64,000 nucleotides of DNA from Cepaea nemoralis (lineage: Eukaryota > Mollusca > Gastropoda > Stylommatophora > Helicidae): contig JACEFZ010022415.1 in assembly GCA_014155875.1 (NCBI GenBank), positions 142,501 through 206,500 of the forward strand, given 5' to 3'. The position numbers and the translations under genes are program-made. The stretch's first letter is position 1. The number at the start of each line of letters is the position of its first letter. The notes under the pieces are model-generated. The model was not told the DNA's origin. It saw only the letters and a program-made list of their open reading frames with translations, and made no database searches. Below, piece by piece: positions 54,191-64,000 of the stretch.

Positions 54191-54736
54191 ACCTTTAGAT
54201 GTAGCTTAGAGATTACATGTTGCAACATGACCCCTCTCTCAGCATGCCTAGTTTACTCCACAGGAAAGGTAACATCAATACATCTGGAACGAGACAAGCC
54301 GCAGAACCTGCTGGATCATCGAAGCAATGCTCTAATTGTCCGCTTGTCGGAGCTTCGATGATAGACCAATTGCAGCTCAAGGCTTAGGGCCTTGTCTGCC
54401 CTGCCATCACATTTAGATTTTAGGTGGCTTGCCATCATAAGGGCGAATAGATTGGTAATAATAACTGTAACTGATGGTGTTGCATTCTACAGAGATCACC
54501 GAACCATTTGATCTTCTGCCTTTCAGTATAAGTGGCACAGGGTGTTGATCGACCTCTCTGTCTGATAACATCATTTCTCGGTTTCGGATAGTTAAGTTGG
54601 CATAATTATTCATACTCTATCTACTGTATGTAGAACTCTGCTAGTTAAGATGGGGATGCTGCAGTCTGTCCTCGTCGCTGTAAAACAGGATTTAACGTCT
54701 GTAAATAAAAGCTTATGTACTGCAGTTGGATCTTTT

Positions 54737-54767
<31 letters not shown>

Positions 54768-54844
54768 TTTTCCTTTTATGTCTAAAGTAAAGAGTTCGAA
54801 ATTCACTTAATCTGCGCTGTCAAGACTTGCCCCTGTGGATATTC
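54191..54844. other. Intergenic with (TTTA)n
   Basis: A (TTTA)n microsatellite lies at about 54733-54771. No gene seen. Confidence 0.6.
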
Positions 54845-55160
54845 TGTCTATGTATACGTTAAATAACAATCCTGTCCCATTCCGCTATTGACTGTCTATG
54901 TAGACGTTAAACAGCAATCCTGTCCCATTCCGCTATTGACTGTCTATGTAGACGTTAAACAGCAATCCTGTCCCATTCCGCTATTGACTGTCTATGTAGA
55001 CGTTAAACAGCAATCCTGTCCCATTCCGCTATTGACTGTCTATGTAGACGTTAAACAGCAATCCTGTCCCATTCCGCTATTGACTGTCTATGTAGACGTT
55101 AAACAGCAATCCTGTCCCATTCCGCTATTGACTGTCTATGTAGACGTTAAATAACAATCC
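54845..55160. repeat. 48-bp minisatellite, about 6.5 units
   Basis: The unit ctgtctatgtagacgttaaa followed by cagcaatcctgtcccattcc and gctattga. The 16-residue repeat frame is a by-product of the period. Confidence 0.95.
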
Positions 55161-55472
55161 TACCCCATTCCGCTCTTGACCGAGATCATATCTGATATAC
55201 TGGAGGTTAGCAGTGAGGAATGGATAAGCGCACTAGCACTTAAACTTTCGGTGTACTGATCTTAGGGTAGCATGTTCAGCCCTTACACCACTAGTCTGTT
55301 GGACAAAAATGCTGGTTTCTCGTCCTTGACTTGCAGGCTTAAATTACAAGTGCATCAGAAGTCCAAGTATGTTCGCCTGATGGCGAGGTAAACTAGTAAT
55401 AGGGAAGTCTAATCTACACACAATGTTGTTGTGCCCAAATAGCTGTGGGTGGTGTCTCCAGGAGCGATGATA
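55161..55472. other. Intergenic, no gene seen
   Basis: No motif or repeat recognised. Confidence 0.5.
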
Positions 55473-56436
55473 TGAAGGCGAGTCAATACGTAAGTCACAC
55501 AGTTCTGTGGGATGGCAGGTAAATGTAGTTGGGCTCTTCTACATGTGTCATTAGGTGACAGCAACATCGAACTTTATATTCCCATTCGTCAGGTGGCGCT
55601 AGGTGTCTCATGCGCATGCGCAGCGCATAAACAAAATAGCGACTGTACTTACGGAGTATACAACATAAAAGCAACATGCTGTTGTGCGATTTTTTTTGTG
55701 TGTGTGGGCAAAATGACTGCCTGCAAAGGATATTCATAATGAAATGCTTCCTGTTTATGCTGACAAATGTTTGTCCCTTAAAGCGGTGCATAGCTGGGTA
55801 GAAAAAAAAAAAAAAAAGAGGACGCTCTACAATTTTTGATGAAATGCGATCTGGTTGTCCTGTTGAGATTGCAACAGAAGCATCCGTGCAGCGGCTGGAG
55901 GCGATGATTAGAGGTGACAGGCGAGTAACGATAGACTCTGTAGCATCTGCAACAGGGTGCCCACATGGTTCAGCATACAGCATAATGCACGATCGATTGA
56001 AATTTCCAGGACTGCTAACCAGAGGAGTGTTGCTTCTTCATGACAATGCCAGAGCACATACGGCTCGATTAACTCAGGAGAAAATTAACCAACTAAGGTG
56101 GGAAGTTCTGGAACACCCACCTTACACCTCAACTTAGCCCCTAGCGATTTCCACTTTTTTGGTCCACTTAAAACCCACCTTGGCGGGAGACATTTCGCAA
56201 GTGACGCCGAAGTTGAATGTGAAGTGAAAACGTGGTTTAGAAAACAGAGCACGCAGTTCTATGCTGCCGGTTTGGTAGGACTTATAAAACGATGGGATAA
56301 GTGCATCAATGTTGGTGGAACTTATGTTGGGAAAGAAAGGAACACTGCATGTATAAAAATAAACCGGTTTCAAGTTGTTATCATATTTAGTTATTTTTCT
56401 ACAGCTATTTGTGATTTACTTATTGACTACCCGTCT
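55473..56436 (+). mobile_element. Mariner C, internally deleted
   Basis: Complete outer ends: after TA (55471-55472) comes tgaaggcgagtcaatacgt, and it ends before TA at 56437-56438. It is 964 bp, against about 1.3 kb for full mariners. The frame MRSGCPVEIATEASVQRLEA to HDRLKF joins directly to PGLLTRGVLLLHDNARAHTA, so the first catalytic Asp block is gone. The second and third blocks (HDNARAHT, LAPSDFHFFGPLKTHLGG) remain, the last after a one-base shift near 56130. Same deletion as mariner A. Confidence 0.9.
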
Positions 56437-56438
56437 TA

Positions 56439-56980
56439 CAATTCTGGATATGTACACAGATGCAAGGATACGTCCTGATGTCTATTATATTCCCATGATG
56501 CTGTGTAAGGTCTGACACGCAGTTTTCATCACATGGGTGGTATTATTGCGTACCCCACTTTTGTGAGGTGCAAGCTTCCGAACATGGAAGGGCTCACTCA
56601 GTTGTTAATAGAACTGAAGACAACAAAAGTACAGGAAGTGATGCGCCAGCTGGTGACTCACAATCACATGGAACTTCCAGGCGACTTTTTCTGACCTTGT
56701 CTCAGAAGACTAAGTTCACGAGATCGCCGAACGACATGGTGGTGAGAATTGAATGGTCTACGGAATTTGTGGAGATGGGTTTTTACGAACAGGAGAAAGA
56801 CGGGACAGCTGCTCAACATCAGCTCTGGCAGCTGAAGTGTGTTCCATGTTGGAGGTTGATATGTAGCTTGGGAACAGTTTGTGGTGACCAATGGAAGAGA
56901 AAAGCCACACCGACTTTCACAGGCTCAAGACCCCTGAGGCCTACATCGCGACGTTCTATAGGCAGTAGATGACCCTGGTA
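56439..56980. other. Non-coding part of duplication copy C
   Basis: Counterpart of 742-1280 with small indels. No gene. Confidence 0.55.
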
Positions 56981-57850
56981 CATAACACGGCAGGCAGGCA
57001 AGCGGGTAGCTATTACGCTACATAACACGGCAGGCAGGCAAGCGGGTATCTATTACGAACATAACATGGCAGGCAGGCAAGCGGGTAACTATTACGTACA
57101 TAACACGGCAGGCAGGCAAGCGGGTAACTATTACGTACATAACACGGCAGGCAGGCAAGCGGGTAGCTATTACGCTACATAACACGGCAGGCAGGCAAGC
57201 GGGTATCTATTACGTACATAACATGGCAGGCAGGCAAGCGGGTAACTATTACGTACATAACACGGCAGGCAGGCAAGCGGGTAACTATTACGTACATAAC
57301 ACGGCAGGGAGGCAAGCGGGTAACTATTACGTATATAACACGGCAGGGAGGCAAGCGGCTAACTATTACGTACATAACACGGCAGGCAGGCAAGCGGGTA
57401 ACTATTACGTACATAACACGGCAGGGAGGCAAGCGCGTAGATATTACGTATATAACACGGCAGGCAGGCAAGTGGGTAGCTTTTACGTATATAACACGGC
57501 AGGCAGGCAAGCGGGTAGCTATTACGTACATAACACGGCAGGCAGGCAGGCAAGCGGTTAGATATTACGTATATAACACGGCAGGCAGGCAGGCAAGCAG
57601 GTAGCTATTACGTATATAACACTGCAGGCAGGCAGGCAAGCGGGTAGCTATTACGTACATAACACGACAGGCAAGCAAGCGGGTAGCTATTACGTATATA
57701 ACACGGCAGGCAGGCAAGCGGGTAGCTATTACGTATATAACACGGCAGGCAGGCAAGCGGGTAGCTATTACGTATATAACACGGCAGGCAGGCAAGCGGG
57801 TAGCTATTACGTATATAACACGGCAGGCAGGCAAGCGGGTAGCTATTACG
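56981..57850. repeat. 39-bp minisatellite, about 22 units
   Basis: Same unit as 1281-1465, expanded roughly four-fold, with variants in the number of ggca repeats. Confidence 0.95.
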
Positions 57851-58489
57851 CTATGCAGACTGTAAATGCCTAAAACCTAATGACAATAAGCAATACATTT
57901 TGTTGGCAAGAATCTTCTTTGAAGAGTAAAATGAGACCATTTATATCAGAAGTTATAGACAGTTGTGTTTGATATAAGAACTTTCCAACATAAACTGTCA
58001 AAAACTGTCATTACTACCTGCAGTAACTTGTGGTGTGGGCAGGGTGGTTTGAGCCTGAGAAATGAAGGCCGACTGGCTGTTTTAGTGGCCACGAACTGTG
58101 CAGGTTAGGGTAGACAGAAGTGAGTGTAGCAGGCGAGATATTGACCACACAAGCCCTCTTGAAAGAAACGGGTTTAAATTGCTTTTAAAGGCAAACGAAT
58201 CGACTTTATTGCTCCGGGTTTTATCTCAAATGGCTCGACCTCTTTCCACAAGGCGACGTGCCGAAAGCGTCGCGCACGAATTTTGTAGCTTCAGCAACGA
58301 CCCCCAGGAGAAATGCACCTGTGAACCGAATGATGTAATCCGCAATCGAACCCGCAATCTTCCGAGCTCGAGGCATATTCCTTCCGCCTCTTGAAGTAAG
58401 GTTTCACCAAGGGAAATCTGGCTATCACATGATTATTTTAGCCACATTACCTGCGTCTTTCCACTATGAATTCTAAGACGTAATTGTTG
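57851..58489. other. Non-coding part of duplication copy C
   Basis: Counterpart of 1466-2102. Nothing further. Confidence 0.55.
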
Positions 58490-58800
58490 TGACCTCCTAT
58501 CCAGTGTGCTTAGATTATCCTACATCTGACTTTGGTTGTAGGACAGAAGGACAATGTCCTCAGGGAAGTCTTGTGACCTCCTATCGAGTGTGCTTAGATT
58601 ATCGTATATCTAATTTAAGTTGTAGGACAGGAGGACAATGTCATCAACGAAGTCTTGTGGCGTCCTACCAAGTGTGTTTAGATTATCCTATATCTAATTT
58701 CGGTTGTAAGACAGGAGGACACACACCCAGTGTGTTTACATTATCCTATATATAATTTAAGTTGTAAGACAGGAGGGCAATGTCGTCAGCGAAGTCCCGA
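58490..58800. repeat. 84-bp minisatellite, about 3.5 units
   Basis: Unit starts near 58490, 58574 and 58658 plus a partial unit. One unit fewer than copy A. Confidence 0.92.
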
Positions 58801-59219
58801 TCATCAAACCGCTCTCCAGGGGTCCATTGAATTCCATGCTTTGTGGTAGTTTTTGTTTTCTTAATCTAAACTGTAGTCAATACGAATAGTACAGGTGACA
58901 AAATGTGTACCTGCCTACTCTTGTTCTTATGTCAAATAGCATTATTTTCACATGCCTGGCTGATAAGCGTTAATGGTCATGGTCCGCCATCTCATAGTAT
59001 CCAAGAGTATTGGATTAGGTCTGTGTTATGGTTCCTATTTTGTCACGTGGCCAAACTATCTAAGTATTTATCACTCTGTCTTCCCCTTTCTTTATTTCCC
59101 AACTTTTTCTTGTGTCTTTACGTAAGACCCATACACATTTCTTCAAATACGTCTATGTCTACCCACGTGTAACGTTATCTTCCTCTTCCACGCTTCGCCT
59201 GCCTTTAGCTCCAGCATTT
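58801..59219. other. Non-coding part of duplication copy C
   Basis: Counterpart of 2481-2919, including the 89-codon frame rejected there. Confidence 0.55.
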
Positions 59220-59517
59220 CCTTAGCCGGTGCCGGTAGTTCAGAAAGCAATGGCAAACTACTGAACGTAAACTTGTCAAGAGATCACAAACTTCCTTAGC
59301 CGGTGCCGGTAGTTCAGAAAGCAATGGCAAACTACTGAACGTAAACTTGTCAAGAGATCACAAACTTCTTTAGCCGGTGCCGGTAGTTCAGAAAGCAATG
59401 GCAAACTACTGAACGTAAACTTGTCAAGAGATCACAAACTTCCTTAGCCGGTGCCGGTCGTTCAGAAAGCAATGGCAAACTACTGAACGTAAACTTGTCA
59501 AGAGATCACAAACTTCT
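59220..59517. repeat. 74-bp SINE-body minisatellite, 4 units
   Basis: Two units fewer than copy A (2920-3363). Confidence 0.93.
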
Positions 59518-59812
59518 TTAGCGCCGAGCTATGTCTGTTTAAGTTGTCAAAGTTTTCTTAATTGTCTGACCTTGATTTCATTCAATAATGTTTTTCCCAA
59601 CTCCTAGATTTGTGAAACATCAGAGCAGGATTTCTGCTGCTTCATTGCTTGACCATTTCGTCAAAACCCTTTTTACACACAGAAGCCCCAATCAATATGT
59701 TGCACGATTGATTGCCTGGCATATTTCGCTGCATCTCGTCAGGTGCATACTGCAGGGTTATATACCATATGAAGTGAATAAACGAATAATACTTTAGCTA
59801 AAACAATTAAAA

Positions 59813-59926
59813 CACATAGTCACAGGTATTGTTCCAGTGTGGAACATCTGTTATCCCCTCGGTCATTTCACATAGTCACAGGTATTGTTGGAGTGTGGAA
59901 CATCTGTTATCCCCTCGGTCATTTCA
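59813..59926. repeat. 57-bp minisatellite, 2 units
   Basis: Two units fewer than copy A (3660-3887). Confidence 0.93.
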
Positions 59927-60374
59927 AATTTAACATGGACTATTTCTGTTTGCACAAAACCGGCTGGAATTGCCTAATTGCTAACGCCTCACTATTTTGA
60001 GCAAATGTTTATTGTTTCTGGAATAAGTACACGACACACCTCTTTCTTTATTCTCGTCATGCCCATATTTTATGCGATGTTTAGAAATCGACGAGGGCTG
60101 CTTTGCATAGCCTGTCCACTGTACAGACATTCGAAGCTCTTTGTTCTTCTAAGTGAGCCGTTGGCATGACCGTTAGAAACAGCCTCGAATATTAAGGGCC
60201 TGCTAGAACACAAGGTAAGCCGGTCACCCACACCCCATGCGGTCTTCTCTACATTTAGTCTCACTACTTCTAGAAGACCCTCCTTATATTTTGAATTTTT
60301 CTTCAGTTGCTTTGTCATTTTCAGGACGTCGCAAGAAGCCTCAACATGTTTTGACAACTTGTAATTTTGTAGGT
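59927..60374. other. Non-coding part of duplication copy C
   Basis: Counterpart of 3888-4333. A stop at about 60167 breaks the long frame seen in copy A. Confidence 0.55.
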
Positions 60375-60615
60375 GCCGGTCTCCATGGTCTAGGAGTTAC
60401 TCGACTTTCTCCATAATCCCGTATATTCTCGTGAGTAACGTGACGTGTGTGAGAATCGGTAGCGGTTCGCTCCGCGTCGGTAACTTAGGAGTATGTAAGC
60501 CGGTCGCTCAGAAAGCAATGATAAACTACTAAGCGTAATCTCGCCTAGTACATCAACAGCAGCTGCAAAATGATGCTGTTGACTGCAACGTCCTGTAAGA
60601 GATATGCAACATAAA
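60375..60615 (+). repeat. SINE copy with box A retained
   Basis: Counterpart of 4334-4561, but it keeps tggtctaggagttac, a box A-like motif deleted in copy A. The body and end match the family. Confidence 0.8.
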
Positions 60616-60915
60616 AATTTTTTGTTTTCTAGGTACATTTTGCGTCCTGTAATCTGTTATTCCTTTCTGAACGGCCTTCGTTAATGCCATCTTGAATGGT
60701 TGTGTTATTCATCTTGCAATGTATTTAGACTTCGTTAAAATCTGTTGCTGGATTTCACAATTAAATTTGAATACATGATTGGATATCCAGCAGCATGCTA
60801 ACCCTCCATTGTCGCCTCTTACAGATGCATTGTTGTTCACAGTGTTACTATTCTTTGTGTCACAAGGAACTGTTACAGAATATTATCATATTTATTTGTT
60901 GGATTAGAGCAGGGG

Positions 60916-61095
60916 CTCTTAAGAAACAAGGAAAGACCAACGCGTAACACTCTGAGTAAGCTAAAGCAAGCTAGGAAGGATGTGCAAAAGGCTGCCGCGC
61001 AGTGTGCAAATGATTATTGGATCAAGTTATGTGAGTCATTCAAATCGCAAGTGATAAGGGAAACATCAGAAGCATGTATGAAAGAATAAAGAAAG
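60916..61095 (+). pseudogene. LINE1 5' fragment in copy C, cut by gypsy4
   Basis: Same as 4858-5038, preceded by the same tagagcagggg target repeat. The frame KDVQKAAAQCANDYWIKLCE-like reads through a TGG where copy A has TGA. The rest of LINE1 would lie beyond gypsy4, outside the window. Confidence 0.8.
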
Positions 61096-61789
61096 TGTCA
61101 ACATCTTGTATTGCACCCAGGCACTCGCTACTTCATCCACACCTCAAAGAAACATCAGTTGCGTGGATGGATTTTATATATTTTAATTCAGGCGAACCTG
61201 AGATATTTATACAATCGTAACCAGGCGGTGACTGCCTGTCCAAATATACAGTAGTCGCCTTCTTAACAATAATCATACACAATCATATACAAACTCAACT
61301 CTCGCTATCTTTAACTCGCGCCCTCGTAAACTACATATTGGCTCTCGGAAAAACACGCACGTCCTGTCTGGAAAGCTGTCCTATCCCGTCTGACCAAGTT
61401 CAGTCGGCTGGCTGGCCTGGTCGTCCTAACTCCCGTGAGGTCAGCAAAACCCCGTGCTATTCTATCCGTCACGTAGTACAGTAGTCTTGTTCGTGCTAAC
61501 CTGGGTTGTACTACTGCTTAGTCTGTTACGGGTGTTATCTGGGTTGTACTACTGCTTAGTCTGATAGGGGTGCCCCCCCCCCCCTATCCTCGGGGTTGGT
61601 CCTGCTGTTCACCTAGATATGACACGTCCGTGTCCTCATCTAAGTCCTGTCTTATGACTGTTCTAAGTTATAGCTTGTGTTCTGTCTCTACTCTATCTAC
61701 TCCCCTGTGGAAGTCCTTATCTATGTCCTATCTGTCCTTATCCCTCTTCTGTCCCTTGTCCTATCTATGTCCTACCCAACACTTTGACA
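61096..61789 (-). repeat. gypsy4 3' LTR
   Basis: 694 bp with TGTCAA/TTGACA inverted ends. The purine-rich GGAGCCACGGGAGTA on the minus strand precedes it. It contains a doubled gggttgtactactgcttagt near 61503-61560 and a C12 run at 61573-61584. Inferred from ends only, because the partner LTR is not in view. Confidence 0.72.
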
Positions 61790-63365
61790 TACTCCCGTGG
61801 CTCCCGCGACTTGCGTCACCAAATTCAACCTAGTAGGTGTGACGCAATGTCGTCGTAGCATAGAAAGAATTATTTGGATCTAATTTTTTAATGTGTTTGT
61901 AGGAGTTCACTACTCATGTCCTTAGGTACCACTTCTGATTTATATAAGTATAATACCCAGTTGATGTCTTTACCCACTGGTTTATGATCAGTGTCACATA
62001 CATGTAATGTTGCTAAGAGTCACTACTCTTCCACATTACACTCTTGGAAGCTGTGTCGAACCAAGACCAGTTTTTTTCTTTAATAAACACTACCTCTCCA
62101 AACACGAACACCGATGTCCCGAAACAAATTGTTCCTGTTATGGAAACAATTCATGAATGTATAATTCATGGCTCCCGCGCAATGTACATCAACATCTCTT
62201 ACAAGTTGTGTGTCTGCTGATCTTTACCTATCTGGCTTCCGCTTGCGGATAAACTCTCAACTGTGTGCTCATAATTTCTAGAAGTCTGTTGTGTCCCCTG
62301 TGAACGTATGCTCTCCCTTACATAATCTTGATGTTTGTACTTTATCTGTTTGTATTCATGTTTGTATGCGTGTTGATTCATACTTTGTGTATGCTTAAAT
62401 TAGAAACATAAGTGTATGTTTATAATTCATGTAATTAAAGCCTTCAAGTGTCCGAGGTAGGTTTCTGCACGTCACAAATAAATGCTTATGCTTGATTTGT
62501 GAGATAAGTCGCCGAACTGAGACGCTGGAAAACATTACCATAGCTGCAATGTAATAGTGGCTGAAACACATATAAAACAACTACACGCTCACATGTATTA
62601 CACAGAAGACGAAGACAATTCATAAAAACTCATGTGTGCGAAAAACAAATGCACCATTGAACATCCGTAATATTTTTAATACATTCATTCTTCCTTTCAC
62701 TCATATTTTGTTCACTGATTCAGACAGTGTAAGTTTAAAAATGTTTTTCTGATTAAAATAAAAATGAGCTCGTTTTAAACAATTACTGAGCCGACTTATA
62801 GTACCTTTAGTAGTACTTTCTATGTTAAACTAATGTATTTACAAGTTGTTGGATTGCTTAAGGCAATACTAAGGGAACGAATTATCCTAAATAAATGGTT
62901 TAATGGGTGTTGTTAACTAAGGAAAGCTAATTTAACTAAATTAACCAGATGTAGGAGAAATGTGTTGGCTCCCTTCAAGTAAAATGTTGTTAGTGAGCCT
63001 ACTAAGTTCTAAATGCATTTAATTGCAAATTAACCTAAATTATAAATTAAGTGTTAACTAAGTTAAGTTATCCTAAATAACAGCTATCATTGGCTTTTAA
63101 GACATTTGTCTCATACGAGACATGTATGTTCTAATTCTAATAATTTAAAGGTGTTCATGATTTAACTATTATCTATCTTTAAATGTAACTAAATGATTTT
63201 GACTATTACTAAGACTAATTCAATTGAGATTATTGTCACATTTCTATAACTATCTTCTAAACATAAAGAAAATTTATTTAATAGTGTAACTTCATTAAAA
63301 ATCATATTATGCACAATCAATTAGTACATGTTATGTTAACACAGTATATCTAAACTAAGTTGGTC
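61790..63365. other. gypsy4 region between RNase H and LTR, no gene
   Basis: About 1.6 kb, very AT-rich from 62400. No integrase motif on the minus strand. Confidence 0.6.
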
Positions 63366-63660
63366 GTAGCTCCAGGTGAAGGTGATGTTGTCGCGTCTTC
63401 TCTCTATGCTAATATCACTCCCACAGTCTATATACAATGGTTAATCTCTACTAGCTGCAGATGACGGTGACGATGTAACGTTGTCCTTCTGTCTTAATAT
63501 CACTACCACAGTTTATATGCACTACATAATCTATAGTAGATGCAGATGACGGTGACGATGTAACGTCGTCCTTCTGTCTTAACATCACTACCACAGTTTA
63601 TATGCAGTAACTAGTCTATAGTAGCTGCAGATGACGGTGACGATGTCGCGTCCTCCTTCT
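63366..63660. repeat. 85-bp tandem repeat at the pol 3' end
   Basis: About 3.5 units with gcagatgacggtgacgatgt and atcactaccacagtttatat (unit anchors 63452, 63538, 63623). The rightmost unit overlaps the end of the RNase H frame. Confidence 0.85.
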
Positions 63661-64000
63661 GTTGCACTCCAAAGTCTGAGGGTCTGGTCAGCAAATCTGC
63701 TAACGTATTCTTGCTTCCTCGTATGTGCCTTACAGAAAATGACTAGTTCTGGAGTATCAGAGCACAGCGATAAATTCTGTTATTCTTCGGAAGCCCTCTT
63801 TCCATCACTTTCAACGGGGAATTGTCAGTTTCCACGACGAAATGTGTTCCTGCCAGAAATCTATGTAATTTACTAACTTAATATACAATCACTAGCGCCT
63901 CCAATTGAGACACATCATATCTGTTAGTGATTGGATTTTTCGAGTTTACAGTTTGGATTACCGCCTCTACATCCTGGCCAAAACAAGTGCAGATAAATGC
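63611..64000 (-). pseudogene. gypsy4 RNase H domain, partial
   Basis: Minus strand from the window edge: QLEALVIVY, HRFLAGTHFVVETDNSPLKV (catalytic ETD region), LPKNNRIYRCA, and VRHIRGSKNTLADLLTRPSD. Two in-frame stops (near 63872 and 63743) make it non-functional. The frame ends at a stop at 63611-63613, about 25 codons after ADLLTR, without integrase. It resembles gypsy1 RNase H (HFIVETDNSPL, VRHIPGRMNTIADLLSR). Confidence 0.83.

Larger units (their letters stand above)
55715..61095. repeat. Segmental duplication, copy C
   Basis: Direct repeat of 16-5038, about 5.38 kb against 5.02 kb. The length difference is explained by array copy numbers. Its right end is interrupted by gypsy4 exactly after gaaag (61091-61095). 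Confidence 0.9.
61096..64000 (-). mobile_element. gypsy4: minus-strand LTR element, runs off window
   Basis: Starts with an LTR (TGTCAACATC to CTTTGACA), inserted in LINE1 copy C after gaaag, a candidate 5-bp target site. RNase H lies at 63611-64000 on the minus strand, so the LTR seen is the 3' one. The second LTR and gag are outside the window. Confidence 0.8.

Noticed and set aside
54888..55154. 16-residue repeat ORF
   Set aside because: Product of the 48-bp minisatellite, with no flanking coding sequence.
57175..57561. Repeat protein frames on both strands in the 39-bp array
   Set aside because: Period of 13 codons from a minisatellite. Unit number varies freely between copies.

Overview
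The window looks like nuclear DNA from an invertebrate animal. It contains mariner, hAT, several LINE clades, Ty3/gypsy-type LTR elements, a tRNA-derived SINE and many minisatellites, plus a spliced, aquaporin-like terminal exon. There are no bacterial operons, rRNA genes or CRISPR arrays. The mix of RNase H-bearing LINEs, a LINE ending in a C2H2 zinc finger and an RTE fits a mollusc or an arthropod. I cannot decide between them.

Layout. 1-5038: one copy of a segmental duplication whose other copy is at about 55715-61095. It carries an internally deleted mariner, four minisatellite arrays, a SINE copy and the start of a LINE. 4858-7020: that LINE (LINE1), flanked by an 11-bp target duplication and sitting at the tip of a hAT terminus. 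7025-10477: hAT-end repeats, a 59-bp-arm hairpin and a LINE RNase H fragment. 10486-22431: a decayed hAT transposon split by a 6.7-kb gypsy element (gypsy1, 10821-17534, TSD ccatg) and a truncated LINE (LINE3, 18876-20702). 22432-29540: a graveyard of LINE, mariner and repeat pieces and one textbook SINE (28701-28962, 12-bp TSD). 29553-38938: a LINE (LINE5) with a twin-priming 5' inversion and an 11-bp TSD, split by gypsy2 (30634-37574, TSD cgcat).

38950-52937 appears to be intron and last exon of a plus-strand aquaporin-like gene. The coding exon is 52707-52937. In front of it lies a tandem array of about 96-bp units, each copying the splice acceptor and the first ~31 bases of that exon. Four more such copies lie at 39358-40400. 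The two groups are separated by mariner B (40494-52022), which holds a young LTR element (LTR3, 40885-51831; LTRs identical over 233 bp). LTR3 encodes an unrecognised basic protein and no visible pol, and it holds an intact RTE retrotransposon (47758-50888, 1034-codon ORF).

53050-55160: a 31-bp minisatellite, a SINE piece and a 48-bp minisatellite. 55473-61095: the second duplication copy. 61096-64000: the 3' part of a minus-strand gypsy element (gypsy4) that runs off the window.

The main novelty candidates are the array of acceptor and exon-head copies in front of the aquaporin-like exon, and LTR3 with its tRNA-His primer site, candidate spliced leader and TQT-motif protein. Everything else is explained by nested transposition. 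Family assignments come from motif recognition by eye, not from searches.
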